Shown piece by piece: positions 12,442 to 23,697 of a stretch of 64,000 bases of DNA (position 1 is its first letter; every line of letters begins with the position of its first letter). The position numbers and the translations under genes are program-made. Origin of the DNA: Lycium barbarum (taxonomy: Eukaryota; Streptophyta; Magnoliopsida; Solanales; Solanaceae). The notes below the pieces were generated by a model. The model did not search any database. It had not been told where the DNA came from and was given only the letters and a program-made list of their open reading frames with translations. The stretch spans positions 32,827,637 through 32,891,636 of the forward strand of contig NC_083339.1 of NCBI RefSeq assembly GCF_019175385.1, given 5' to 3'.

Positions 12442-13380
12442 TCTATATATATAAAAAAGGAGAGGTACGAGAAATGTGATTAAGCCAAGTGGCAAGCTAA
12501 TAACAAGTCAATTGGCAATTTTAAGACAAACTTTTTTTGGCTATGTAATAAAACTTTTGAATTGTTTAATTTGAAATTAAATATATGTAGAAGTATTTGA
12601 CTTTGAAAATATTAGATTTCTAAATGAACTCTAAATGACGTTTGGAGTAAAATTAGACTTATTTAGAGATACCCACGGCTTAAGAGTTCTACATGAACTC
12701 TTACTATAGCCAAAACTTATCCTATCATATATTATAAAATATATATAAATACACTTTCTTGAAGAAATAAAATTAACTGCATTCCATTCTTTATTTTTCT
12801 TTAATTTGAATTCAAAATATATATATTTTAAATACAACATAATTTAATCCTCTACCATATTAAGAGTTCTACATGAACTCTTACTATAGCCAAAACTTAT
12901 CCTATCATATATTATAAAATATATATAAATACACTTTCTTGAAGAAATAAATTTAACTGCATTCCATTCTTTATTTTTCTTTAATTTGAATTCAAAATAT
13001 ATATATTTTAAATATAACATAATTTAATCCTCTACAATTGTGATCACGATACATTGGCTTCTCTTAAACCATATCTTCTATATCTATATCTATATCTTCT
13101 ATATTTATAAAATAGGAGTTACAAGCAACATGGTTAAGCCATATTAAGAGTTATACATGAACTCTTACTATAGCCAAAACTTATCCTATCATATATTATA
13201 AAATATATATAAATACAATTTCTTGAAGAAATAAAATTAACTGCATTCCATTCTTTATTTTTCTTTAATTTGAATTCAAAAGATATATATTTTAAATACA
13301 ACATATTTAAATCCTCTACAATTGTGATCATGATACATTGGCTTCTCTTAAACCATATCTTCCATATCTATATCTATATC
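12442..13380 (+). mobile_element. Helitron 5' termini and tandem repeats
   Basis: A Helitron 5' end starts at 12442 (TCTATATATATAAAAAAGGA, then GATTAAGCCAAGTGGCAAGC), directly after CTAG of the previous terminus. A second 5'-end-like sequence begins at 13098 (TCTATATTTATAAAATAGGA). Between and after lie tandem repeats (12681-13380). No Rep/helicase coding sequence is seen, so these are nonautonomous remnants. Tat1 inserted at 13381 and its right flank (28345 on) continues this region. The minus-strand open frames at 12631-12840 and 13134-13331 are translations of the repeat and not genes. Confidence 0.7.
12681..13380. repeat. Tandem repeat: 180-bp core, 284-bp extended unit
   Basis: Three copies of a core starting TAAGAGTT.TACATGAACTC occur at 12681, 12861 and 13145. 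Copies two and three also share about 104 bp that includes TGTGATCA.GATACATTGG and ACCATATCTTC.ATATC, giving a 284-bp unit. The third unit is cut by the Tat1 LTR at 13381, and its expected continuation (TTCTATATATATAAAA.., GGTTAAGCC) is found right after Tat1 at 28350. Confidence 0.85.
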
Positions 13381-13963
13381 TGTACACGGGTAAAACCGAG
13401 GATACGGTCATGCTCGGTTTCCCGTTGTCATGGTTATGTTCGGGCAGGACGCAATCGGCTTATCGAGGATAAGGCTTCAGGCTCGATCTAGAACGAGGCG
13501 TTGAAGCAGAGGCGGTTAACCACTATGGGGAGGAGACCGGAATATCCACCCTCAACCGGATATTTCGCCATCAATCTCGGCAACAGCTGTCACCAGATTT
13601 CTTTTCCTTACTTAGAATTGCACTAGGGTTAGGACTCCTCTATTATATAAAGAGGAGGCCCCCATTCATTGAGGGGGGTTGGGCAACAGAAAGAGAGAAA
13701 GAGTTCATGTAAAAAAGCAATAGAATCATCTGAGTTCATTGATATTTTCCTAAGTTTATCTTCATTATTCATTGTGTAACACTCGCCAAAAGGGGTTCGA
13801 CCTCGGTTCCGGTACCCGAGACCTGTTATCATTAGTGTTTGGTCAGATCTGCATCTTTTATTTACTTATTCGCTTATCAAGTAATCTCATCTTGAATTGA
13901 ATTGAGCCACATATCTTTATCATCACACATAAATTTAATTGTTCTCCATTTTAAGGTTAAACA
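13381..13963 (+). repeat. Tat1 5' LTR
   Basis: Begins TGTACACGGGTAAAACCGAG and ends TTTTAAGGTTAAACA, with the same length as the 3' LTR. It carries a TATA box (13644-13651) that would drive the genomic RNA. The minus-strand open frame at 13629-13832 is repeated exactly in the other LTR and is only a shadow of it. Confidence 0.95.
13635..13657 (+). promoter_or_regulatory. Tat1 LTR TATA box inside a 7-bp inverted repeat
   Basis: TATATAAA (13644-13651) lies between perfect arms CTCCTCT (13635-13641) and AGAGGAG (13651-13657). It is conserved in the 3' LTR. Expected role: pol II core promoter for the sense transcript, with a start about 25-35 nt downstream. Confidence 0.65.
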
Positions 13964-13966
13964 GTT

Positions 13967-13984
13967 TGGCGCCCACTGTGGGGC
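13967..13984 (+). promoter_or_regulatory. Tat1 primer-binding site
   Basis: TGGCGCCCACTGTGGGGC starts three bases after the 5' LTR. A TGG start just inside the LTR is the normal tRNA primer site; this GC-rich form is common in Tat elements. I do not assign the tRNA. Confidence 0.8.
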
Positions 13985-14054
13985 CAGAGATAGTAGTGGC
14001 GGTTCAATACAAAATTCCGGTTACACTCGATATTTTACATTTGTTCTTTAAGGT

Positions 14055-15607
14055 TTGATTTCAGGTATACCAGAAATGTCGGATTCCCATTCCGTCAACT
14101 TTCAAGTCGATCCAAGCCATCATGAGCATAACGATGGGGGCGTACCTAATAACAACGCACCCCCTATTAATCCTATTCAAGCCGGATCATCAGTGGGCAA
14201 CGTACCGGCCGGCGAGAATAACGGAGCCATGCTGCAACAACTCCAAAATCAGTTAGACATGGCTATAGCCCAATTACAGGCCCAACAAGAGATCATAGTG
14301 CAATTGCAGAACCGTAGTGAGTCACCCGATATTGCTCCATCAGAACAGACCCAGGATACGGAAGAAAGGCACGTCGCTCGGAATAACGAGGACCATCTCA
14401 GACAGAGCGGCGAACTGATAAGAATGCTCAAAGAATTGACGGGACGAGTCGAGTCCGGCGAAAAGAAGATAGAGGCGAATGATAAGAAGGTGGAGAACTA
14501 CAACTCGTGGGTCGATCAGATTCCAGGGGCCCCGCCGGTGTTGAAGGGACCGGATTCGAAAAAATTCGTTCAAATGTCATTTCCGCCGAGTGCGGCGCCG
14601 ATGAAGATCCCCAAGAGATTTTGCATGCCCGATATGCTGAAGTATAATAGGACAACGGACCCAAATGAACCTGTGACTACATATACGTATGCTATTAAGG
14701 GGAATGATCTTGCCGATAACGAAAGGGAATCAGTGCTGCTTAAGAAATTCGGGGAAACCGTGTCGAAGGGGCAATGATTTGGTATCATAACTTTCCCGAG
14801 CATTCAATTGATTCATTTTCCATGCTCGCTGATGCTTTCATCAAGGCCCATGCTGGGGCTATCAAGGTCGAAACCCGAAAATCGCACTTGTTCAACGTCA
14901 AGCAGCGAGATGGCAAGACTCTCCACGAATTTGTGGCCCGATTTCAAATGGAGCATATGGAATTACCTCCGGTCACTGACGATTGGGCCGTTCAGGCTTT
15001 CACTCAAGAGCTTAATTCAAGAAGTTCGATCACATATATGGAGCTAAAGCAAAATCTGATAGAATACCCGGCGATCGCCTGGGCTAATGTACACAACAGG
15101 TATCAATCAAAGATCAGGGTCGAAGATGATAAGATTCTAAGGACCGCTTCGGTATCATGGCATTCTGGTAAAGGGAGTGATCGATCGAAGAGGGTGGCAA
15201 ATCGGGATTCCAGATCATCATATGACAGGTACCAACCTTACCCGCTCGATTGAAGGGGAAATGGGCGCAACAGCGAATCGGGCAAGAATGATAGGAGAAA
15301 TGATCGAAGGAACGATCGAGGCCAAAGTAGTCGGGGACTGATAAACAAAAATGCTATCGATAGAGCCTCGGGAAACAGAGAAACTCCAAGGTTATCCGAA
15401 TATAATTTCTGCGTCGATGTAGCGACCATATCGGCGGCCATTATCCGTAACAGAGAAACAAGGCATCCAAGGCCAATCCAATCTGATCCAGAGAAGCGGG
15501 ATAAAAGCCTTATTTGCAAATACCATCACACTCACGGCTATCGAACCGAAGATTGTCGGCAACTGAGAGAGGAGGTTGCCCGTCTGTTCAATTTGGGACA
15601 CCTCTGA
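14055..15607 (+). pseudogene. Tat1 gag (capsid and zinc knuckle), one frameshift and two stops
   Basis: The N-terminal part (14055-14777) is acidic and glutamine-rich with a coiled-coil-like stretch (NQLDMAIAQLQAQQEIIVQL). The core follows in another frame from 14774 (HSIDSFSMLADAFIKAHAGA, LHEFVARFQMEHMELP), ending in an arginine/aspartate-rich tail and a zinc knuckle, CKYHHTHGYRTEDC, near 15515-15560. The frame changes at a four-G run at 14768-14771, next to KFGETVSKG. In-frame TGA stops occur at 15251-15253 and 15605-15607. Gag would assemble the particle and bind RNA. The start at 14055 or the methionine at 14076 (MSDSHSVNF) are equally possible. Confidence 0.82.
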
Positions 15608-16312
15608 GAATTCCTAAGTGAACGAGCAAAAACTCATTTCAAGAACATGGACTCCAACAAGCAGGATAGGCCGGAAGAGCCTCAGCAGGTGATACACATG
15701 ATCATGGGAGGAACGGACGTTCTCATTGGGCCGGTTGTAAAACGCACCAAAATTTCCATAACAAGGAAAAAGCGTATTCGGAATGACGACCCCGACGGTT
15801 CTATCTCGTCCAGTGACGAGGGCATAGAAGGCATCGCCCGGCCTCATAACGACGCACTGGTAATATCTGCCCTTGTCAATAAATTTATAATCAAAAGTGT
15901 GTTGATTGATCCAGGTAGCTCAGCTAACATCATCCAATGGAGAGTCATCGAGCAGCTAGGACAACTAGATCAGATCGTGCCAGCAATACAAGTCCTCAAC
16001 GGACTCAACATGGCATGCGAGAAGACGAAGGGTGAGATCACTTTACCGATCTACATGGCAGGAACTACGCAACAGACAAAATTTTATGTGATAGAGGGAG
16101 ACATGGGATACAATGCATTGCTAGGAAGACCGTGGATTCACCTCGTGAGAGAGGTCCCCTCAACTATGCATCAGGTATTGAAATTCCCGACCCCAGAGGG
16201 TATCAAAACCGTCTGTGGTGAACAACAGGCCGCAAAGGAGATGTTCGCGGTCGAAAAATCTGTTAAAATTATAAAGGTGCCAGATTGGAATGAAGGGGAG
16301 AATGCCAAATAG
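15608..16312 (+). pseudogene. Tat1 aspartic protease
   Basis: In the same frame as the gag core, open from 15608 to a TAG at 16310-16312. It carries VLIDPGSSANII (active-site loop with the catalytic aspartate; relatives usually have DPGSSAD), and later GYNALLGRPWIH, the conserved GRPW block at the retropepsin C-terminus. It would process gag-pol in the particle. The section itself is intact, but the frame is lost between it and RT near 16312-16321. Confidence 0.82.
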
Positions 16313-16320
16313 CAATCACA

Positions 16321-17222
16321 TATTCCGATCTCGAGTCCTCGGAAGATCGGAACAGAGACACACCAAACGAAAAGTTAAAGTTCAGAGTGTTGAGGACCTT
16401 TGGGGTGCCCGATGATTCAGATGCCACTAAATCCACAGTCGAAGAACTCGAGCAAATCACATTGTTCATTCATCCACTAGATAAGAAGGTATACCTGGGC
16501 ACAGGGTTAACCCTCGAGCTCAGGAAATTTTTTATTGAATTTCTTAAAAATAACTCAGATTGATTTGCTTGGTCCCATTTAGACATGACAGGTATTCCAC
16601 CGGATGTGACAACACACAAGTGGAGTCTGGATCCAAGTTTTCCTCCCGTCAAACAAAAGCGGAGGCCACAGCCCGAGGTAAAACATGCATTCATCAAAGA
16701 CGAGGTAACTAAGCTCTTTAACATAAGGTCCATTCGGGAGGTAAAATACACGGATTGGTTGGCTAACGTTGTGGTAGTGCCTAAAAAGGGGAATAAGTTT
16801 AGAATGTGCGTATATTATAAAGATTTAAACAAAGCTTGCCCGAAGGATTCATTTCCTTTACCCAGCGGCGATCGCATGATCGACGTTACTGCGGATCACG
16901 ACACACTGAGTTTCCTCGATGCCTACTTCGGGTACAACCAAATACAAATGGACCCGGAGAATCGAGAAAAACCCTCTTTCATAACTAGGTCTGGCACATA
17001 TTGTTATAATATAATGCCTTTCGGATTAAAAAATGTCGGTGCCACCTATCAGCGGTTAGTAAACCGCATGTTTGAACACCAAATAGGGAAATTAATGGAA
17101 GTTTATATAGATGACATGGTCGTTAATTCCCTGTGAGCAGAGGACCATTTGAAATTTTTGCAGGAAACTTTCAGCATATTAAGGAGGTATAACATGAAGC
17201 TGAACCCGAAAATGTGCCTTCT
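16321..17222 (+). pseudogene. Tat1 reverse transcriptase
   Basis: Frame 1 runs from 16321 with stops at 16561-16563 and 17134-17136. RT blocks are in order: TDWLANVVVVPKKGNKFRMCVYYKDLNKACPKDSFPLP (read from 16750), LSFLDAYFGYNQIQM, PSFITRSGTYCYNIMPFGLKN, then the catalytic YIDDMVV near 17104. FLDAYFGYNQI and YIDD supply the metal-binding aspartates, and both are present. It copies the element RNA into DNA. The TGA at 17134 falls just after the YIDD block; the frame then changes again near 17220 into the RNase H part. Confidence 0.86.
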
Positions 17223-18466
17223 AAGTCGGATCGGGTAAGTATCTCAGATTCATGGTATCGAATCGGGGAATCGAAATCAACCCAGATAAGATAAAGGCAA
17301 TTGAAGATATCACCATGATAAACGACATCAAAGGGGTACAAAGATTGACAGGACGAATAGCTGCCTTAAGCCGATTCATCTCCAGATCCTCGGACAAAAG
17401 TCATCAGTTTTTCTCGTTGCTAAAGAAAAAGACTGACTTTGTATGGACTCCCGAATGTCAGAGGGCCTTAACAGAACTCAAAAAGTACTTATCAAGTTTG
17501 CCTCTACTCCACACGTTAAAAGCGAACGAGCAGCTGTATCTATACTTGGCGGTGTCCGAGATAGCGGTGAGCGGTGTCCTGGTTCGAGAGGAGAAAGGTA
17601 CGCAAAATCCAGTTTACTATGTAAGTAGAACCCTCGGTGACGCCGAAACCAGGTACCCACATTTGGAAAAACTCGCTTTGGCTTTACTGAGCGCATCTAG
17701 AAAACTAAAACCTTACTTTCAGAGTCATCCCATATGCGTCGTAACGTCGTACCCCCTAAGGAATGTCATGCATAAACCCGAACTCTCAGGCCGACTAGAA
17801 AAGTGCGCTGTGGAGGTTAGCGAGTATGATATTGAATACAAACCCCGAACTGCAATCAAATCCCAAATACTAGCGGATTTTGTGGCTGATTTTGCACCGG
17901 CCATAATCCCCGAGGTCGATAAAGAAATGATTTTTGCCTCGGGGACTAGCACGGGAGTCTGGACTCTTTACACAGACGGTGTGTCTAATGTAAAAGGGTC
18001 CGGGTTAGGGTTCGTTCTCAAACCTCCCTCGGGTGACGTAATAAGACAATCTATTAGATCGGCTGATTTAACTAACAACAAAGCCGAGTATGAGGCTATG
18101 ATTGCAGGTTTAGAACTAGTTAAAAGCTTGGGAGTCGAGATCATAGAGGGCAAATGCGATTCTCTCCTTGTGGTCAACCAAGAGAATGGAACTTTCAAAG
18201 TCAAGGATGATCGAATGCGGAGATACCAAGAGAAACTGTAGGTTGTCCTTCGTCGGTTCAAGGAGTGGACGTTGGAACACGTGCCCTGGGATCAAAATAA
18301 TGAGGCGAATACCCCGGAAAATCTGGGATCCTCGGTCGAATCGGATGGGTTTAACTCCGGAGCTGTGGTGCAGTTAACAAAATCGGGCATAGAGATCGGC
18401 CACGCCGAGATAAACTTGACCAGCCTCACTTGGGATTGGAGGAACAAATACATAGACTATATTTAA
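17223..18466 (+). pseudogene. Tat1 dual RNase H region
   Basis: In frame 2. The first RNase H domain (about 17440-17900: FVWTPECQRALTELKKYL, NPVYYVSRTL, YPHLEKLALALL) has lost its usual D in the first motif (LYLYLAVSEIAVSG). The second, archaeal-type RNase H (about 17955-18240) keeps LYTDGVSN, NNKAEYEAMIAGLE and GKCDSLLVVNQ, i.e. the D-E-D set. Having both is a known trait of Tat/Ogre elements; the second is thought to take over RNA removal. Stops occur at 18239-18241 (TAG) and 18464-18466 (TAA). The short tail after 18241 leads into integrase. Confidence 0.82.
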
Positions 18467-19672
18467 ACAGGAAAGCTTCCATCCGATGCTAAGGAATCAA
18501 GAGCCCTCCGAACCAAAGCAGCTAGATTTTGTTTGATCGATGGCCAGTTATACCAACGGTCGTTCCACGACCCCTTGGCGAGATGCCTAGGACCAGGAGA
18601 AACCGACTACGTTCTGAGGGAAATTCACGAGGGGACTTGCGGAAACCGTTCGGGAGCCGGTTTATTGGTGCGCAAGCTGATCAGAGTGAGATACTACTGG
18701 AACGAGATGGAGGAAGACGCCAAAGCCTTCGTTCGAAAATGCAACGAATGCCAAAGGCACGTCCCGTCAATACATCAACTCGGGGAAGAGCTCCATCCGG
18801 TTCTTTCCCCATGGCCATTCATGAAATGGGGTATGGACATAGTAGGGCCTTTGCCATGGGCCCCAGGTAAGACGCAATTTATTTTGCTTATGACTGATTA
18901 TTTCTCTAAATGGGTTGAAGCACAGGCACTCGAGAAAGTCAGGGAAAAGGAGGTCATTGATTTCATTTATAACCACATAATCTGTTGATTCGGGGTACCC
19001 GCGGAGATCGCGTGTGATAACGGAAAGCAGTTCATAGGCAGCAAGGTCAGCAAATTTTTCGAAGAATACAAGATCAAGAAGATCTTATCCACCCCATATC
19101 ACCCGAGCGTGAATGGCTAGGCCGAGTCTACCAATAAAACTATACGACAGAATCTAAAGAAAAGACTGGCCGGTTCTAAGCACCGATGGAAGGAGGTTCT
19201 ACCCGAAGTTTTATGGGCCTACCGCACAACGGTGAGATTGAGCACCGAGGAAACTCCGTTCTCCCTAGTATACGGAGCCGAGGCCTTGATACCCGTCAAA
19301 GTTGGTGAACCAAGCTTGAGATTTCGATACACCACTGAGGACTCGAACCACGAAGCAATGTCTGCTAGTCTGAATCTCGTGGACGAAAGGAGGGAAGCTG
19401 CTCATATCCGGATATCCGCACAAAAATAAAGGATGCAAAGATATTATAACCGAAGGGCCAACTTCAGGCATTTTCAGATTGGGGACTTGGTACTAAGGAA
19501 AGTCACACTTCATACAAAGAACCCTCACGAAGGGAAACTAGCCCCGAATTGGGACGGACCGTATCGAGTCACTGGAATAACCGGGAAAGGTTCCTATCGG
19601 CTCGAGAACGAAGACGGACAACAGTTGAAACACAACTATAACGTGGAACACCTAAAGAGGTATTATTGTTGA
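18467..19672 (+). pseudogene. Tat1 integrase
   Basis: Same frame as the RNase H region. An HHCC zinc finger lies at about 18620-18765 (REIHEGTCGN, CNECQRH). The core follows with WGMDIVGPLPWAPG, EIACDNGKQF and a NKT helix, giving D, D and E of the DDE triad. A C-terminal SH3-like part has FQIGDLVLRKV and KLAPNWDGPYRVTGI, ending NVEHLKRYYC at 19672. It would insert the DNA copy. Stops are at 18986-18988 (TGA), 19118-19120 (TAG) and 19427-19429 (TAA). No chromodomain, as expected for Tat. Confidence 0.88.
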
Positions 19673-20608
19673 AGGTACGAATAACTTTTTTTTCTGTTTT
19701 TCTTCTCTTTCGACCTAACCACATAGGGATACAACCCAAGGAACATCGGAACAGCACAATGGAAGCTGGAAAGTCATAGACTTAGGACTGAAAACGCGTG
19801 CTGCACTCTTTTTCCCTTCGACCATTTTGTCCCGAAGTGGTTTTCGGCAAGGTTTTTAATGAGGCAGTGTTGAACAGCGTGCTACGCAAATAGAGCAGAC
19901 CGATCAAAGACCGGAGACTGGAGACTGTATACATCGGGCTAATAGTACACGAGCCTTCATACCTCGGACTCGAGTACTAGGGGACTACTATACCATAGGC
20001 TAAATGATAACTATATAAAAACCAAGGCTTGAAGATAGGATCAGATATAAGGACCAAACGATCGATTGAATCGTGTCCAAATTAGTTTGTTCTTGCCACG
20101 GCAATGATTGCAGATACATTTCCGGTCGGTTTATCAATAAAAATCTTACTTCGATCAAAATGATCCAATGTTGCCAAATACTAAAAGGCTATGGCCTAAG
20201 CGGTTAAATACTACGGTCTACAGAACATACGCAAGCTTGAAAGACTATGGTCAAAACGGTTAAAGATTACGGTCTAAAAACACAAAAAATATTGTGATCC
20301 GGTCTGTCTTGCAATTTATAAATAAAACAACGATTAAAGTCAACACGGACTGAAACCCGATCAGAAGCCATTACCACTTAAATTCTGTTCTGGCTGAAAC
20401 AATAAGGCAAGCCAAAAACGATGGCATAAATCGGACAAACAACAAACCGAGAAATACTTTGTAAAGGTCAAACAAAAGGGGCTGAATAGGCCGAATGAAG
20501 ATTTTTCTTTTCATTTATACATACACATAGTGGATTTACAAAGGCTCAAACTAGCGGCCTTAAAACAAAAAACAAAAACAACAACAAAAAGACATAAGGC
20601 CCCTGAGC
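19673..20608. other. Tat1 spacer between integrase and antisense gene
   Basis: No coding sequence is seen. Two copies of a short unit (CTATGG..AA.CGGTTAAA..TACGGTCT) begin near 20187 and 20245, about 57 bp apart. This is the point where the sense and antisense transcripts would converge. Confidence 0.5.
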
Positions 20609-21449
20609 CTAATCTTCACCCAATCCCGCAGTTTCTCCCCCGGCTGACTCAAGGTCGAATACAGCCTTTGCTTCCGCTTCGAGCTTCTTGGCCTCCTAGA
20701 TTAGAGCTGATAAGTCCACTCCAGTGGCTTGAACCTCTTCGAGGGTTTCTCTTCTGGATAAGCACCGCACGTACTCGGCTCGAAGATTACTGGCCTTCTC
20801 GGCAGCAATCATGTCGGCCTTATACTAGTGTAACATATCATCATAGCCCGAGATCTAGTCAAGAGCCTTTCCATGTTCAGCCTGCAGGTCGATGATGACC
20901 CGGCTCAGTCTATCCCATTCAGCCTCGGCCGCAGCAAGTGACGAGCTAAGTCCATTTACTTGTTCCACCATCACCCGAAGATGCTCTCTGAGAACATCCC
21001 GCTCGGCTACAACACCGATTATCGTCTCTTGGAGGGCATTAAGCTCGGGTTTGATCCCATCAAACTCCGCTCGAAGTTGATCAATCTAGCTAACGTATGC
21101 CCGGGCCAGAGAAGAAGGGGCATTAACATCGGCTATTAAAGATTTATTGTAAACTTCGAAAGCCCTTACCTTCTCTGCCAACTGGTCACGATCCTGCTTA
21201 GCCTCGGCAGCTTTGTTTCGAGCCGCTGCCAAATCCGATTTAAGGATAGAAAGGTCAGGGAGAGACGAGATAAATTCCAATTTCTGCCCATACAGATCCA
21301 TGAGCTCGTCCACCTCCTGACTTTTCCTTTTGAGCTCCTCCTTGAGCCGATCCACTTCGTTCCTTAACCAGTAGAAGCTTGCATGATGAAGCACGGAGGC
21401 CTATAAGGGAAAGAGAAGCGGTTATTAAAATGAGGCATGAAATTAAAAC

Positions 21450-23697
21450 TAAGTGAAAAGAGAATAGGAGTCTGGATCAGGATCACCTCCCTGTCTACCT
21501 GTGGGCATGAACACAGCGTCCAAAGAAAATGGACGTCAGTACGAACATTGTACTGAGTATGAGAGGCATAACAATAATAAAACATCAATGAAATGAGGGG
21601 GTATCAAATGAAGAGCAATCTGTAAGTGACTGTGACTCATGAAAGAAATAACACATGCTGACTTACTCATACTCATTATCATATCATATATGCATAAATG
21701 TATAAGCTGCCCGTCCTTATCGGATCGGTGTGATAATCAATAACATTAGCCTACATTCAGGCCTCCTACGTCCGGGGTATAAGCTGCCCACTATAGTGGT
21801 GTGTATGTCTGCCCGTCCATATAGGTACGGTGTAATATCGTCATCATAATATGCTCATCATAATACGTGCGTAAAGACTCAAGGACAACTATACTTTATC
21901 GGGGTGACGTAAAGTCGTGATCCCCCGATTCCATTATGGACATCTATAAGTACTCTGCCTCACCTCGAAGGAAATAGTACATAAGGTGAGTATATACAAT
22001 AATCGGCATCGCTAACTTAACAGTGTTCTGCCTCACCTTGAAAGGAACGTAAGTATAAGGTGAGTGTGTACGATAATGAGATCATTGGCTCAATGGTATT
22101 CTGCCTCACCTTGAAGGAAATAGTATATAAGGTGAGTATATACAACAAACAATATCATTAACTGTAGAATCTTTAGACTCAAGCTTATCATCATCATTAT
22201 TGGGCTCGCGACATATCTCTTATCTCATATTGCTATTCATGAACATGAACTATTAGCTTTCCGGAATGTAGGAGATTCATAGTGAAGAAAAAAGAATCAT
22301 ACCGTCAGATTCATGCCATAGAAAGAAAGGACTAGCCTCACATACCTTTGTCGTTTAACTTCTCTATTGCTTGCTCATTCTCCTTTAATGATCACGTCTT
22401 TGCCTTCAAAAGAATTCGCATTAACATTAGCTAAGCGATTATAAGAACGTGCTTACTAAGCTAAAGAAAATTGGGCAGCATTTCCTTTGTTTATACTACT
22501 TTCCCCATATTCTGTATCAACTCCCAAACGTTCATAACAACATTCACAATATAGTAGACAACAATCATTATTCATCTACAATATCCGCATTTCACAATCC
22601 CTCTTCAATTCCCCCATAATCATGGTCATAACTCACTATTACGTTCTTTCACATATCATACTCATTCCATGTTCTAAATGTCATTCATAATCTATTTACA
22701 ATCACAACATATCCATATTCATGATCCATCCCAAACGACTACTCAACAATAGCACTATTCCCACATTTATGACCCATTTTCTATATTTTTCAACAAGCCA
22801 AGTGTTTCAACTTCACAATATCTCAAACATCATGAAAATATCATAAAACTTACCTTAGATATTGTGGGAACAAGCCTTGAGTGGTATTACCCTTCTTACA
22901 CCAAAACCCTAGTTCACCTCTCTTGAAATTTCTTGACCTGGATTAACTTTGATGTGTTTCTCACACTTAGTTTTGTGGATTTGATGAAGTTGATCTTGAA
23001 TTTTCACTTGGATTCTTGTATTGGAAGAGTTTGGAAAGTTCTAGAGAGCTATTGGGTCTTGGAGAGAGAAAATTGAATGAATTAAATGAACTTGGGTCAT
23101 TATTTTATAAATGCAAAAGTTGTCCCGACGTTATTATACGGACAATTATACGGTCCGTATAATTGACCGTAAAATTGCTCCAGTGAGCGTCTCATTCTGT
23201 GTCACTTTGACGGCATATTATACGGGCCGTATAATTTTATACGGTCCGTATAATTTGACCGTGAAATCGACCCTTCAGCAACTTCATTATGTGACAATCC
23301 TACGGTCCATTATACGGGCCGTATAACATTATACGGTCCATATAATCGACCGTATAACCCATCCTTTCACTGATCTTTTTCTTGCCACTTTATTTGATCT
23401 CCAACCCATAGGGAACCTTCTTAGCACTTGTTTATCATTTCATTGACATTCTAAGGGACGTTATAACTTCTCTTCAAGGCACCATTTAGTTATCATTAAC
23501 TCGGTACTCGTAATTTCTTTCCAATACACATCCTATGCCTTGCCTTCTCTCGGCAAACTTTCTTCTCTTATCTCATGCCTTTGAAATCTTAATTAGGGTC
23601 GTCAAACGTCATTCCTTTCTTATTAAAATATCGTATACTCGTATTCTTCGTTGGTCTATTCACTGTACGCAAATGGGGAATCTTCCAAGGTGTAACA
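21450..23697 (-). mobile_element. Tekay-like LTR inserted in the Tat1 antisense gene
   Basis: On the minus strand it starts TGTTACACCTTGGAAGATTC at 23697, directly next to antisense-gene coding sequence (GYEIPAPG). The left end lies between the exon acceptor at 21401 and about 21490, where GGGCATGAACACAGCGTCC-like sequence typical of Tekay LTR ends appears; I could not fix the boundary or a target duplication. It shares ordered blocks with the LTR at 1-1901. Inside are three diverged 80-100-bp repeats (CTGCCTCACCT.GAAGG..A, 21955-22145) and a cluster of palindromic TATACGG.CCGTATA units (23140-23360). Confidence 0.65.
23136..23360. repeat. Cluster of TATACGGNCCGTATA palindromes
   Basis: At least five near-perfect palindromic units (ATACGGTCCGTAT, ATACGGGCCGTAT, ATACGGTCCATAT) occur in about 220 bp within the inserted LTR, separated by ATTGACCGT-type spacers. 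Each could form a cruciform or bind a dimeric protein. Confidence 0.8.

Noticed and set aside
13629..13832. Minus-strand frame repeated at 28010-28213
   Set aside because: Identical because it lies in the two Tat1 LTRs; it overlaps the LTR promoter on the other strand and has no domain.
21955..22145. CRISPR-like spaced repeats
   Set aside because: Only three diverged repeats in a plant LTR; repeat length and spacing vary.
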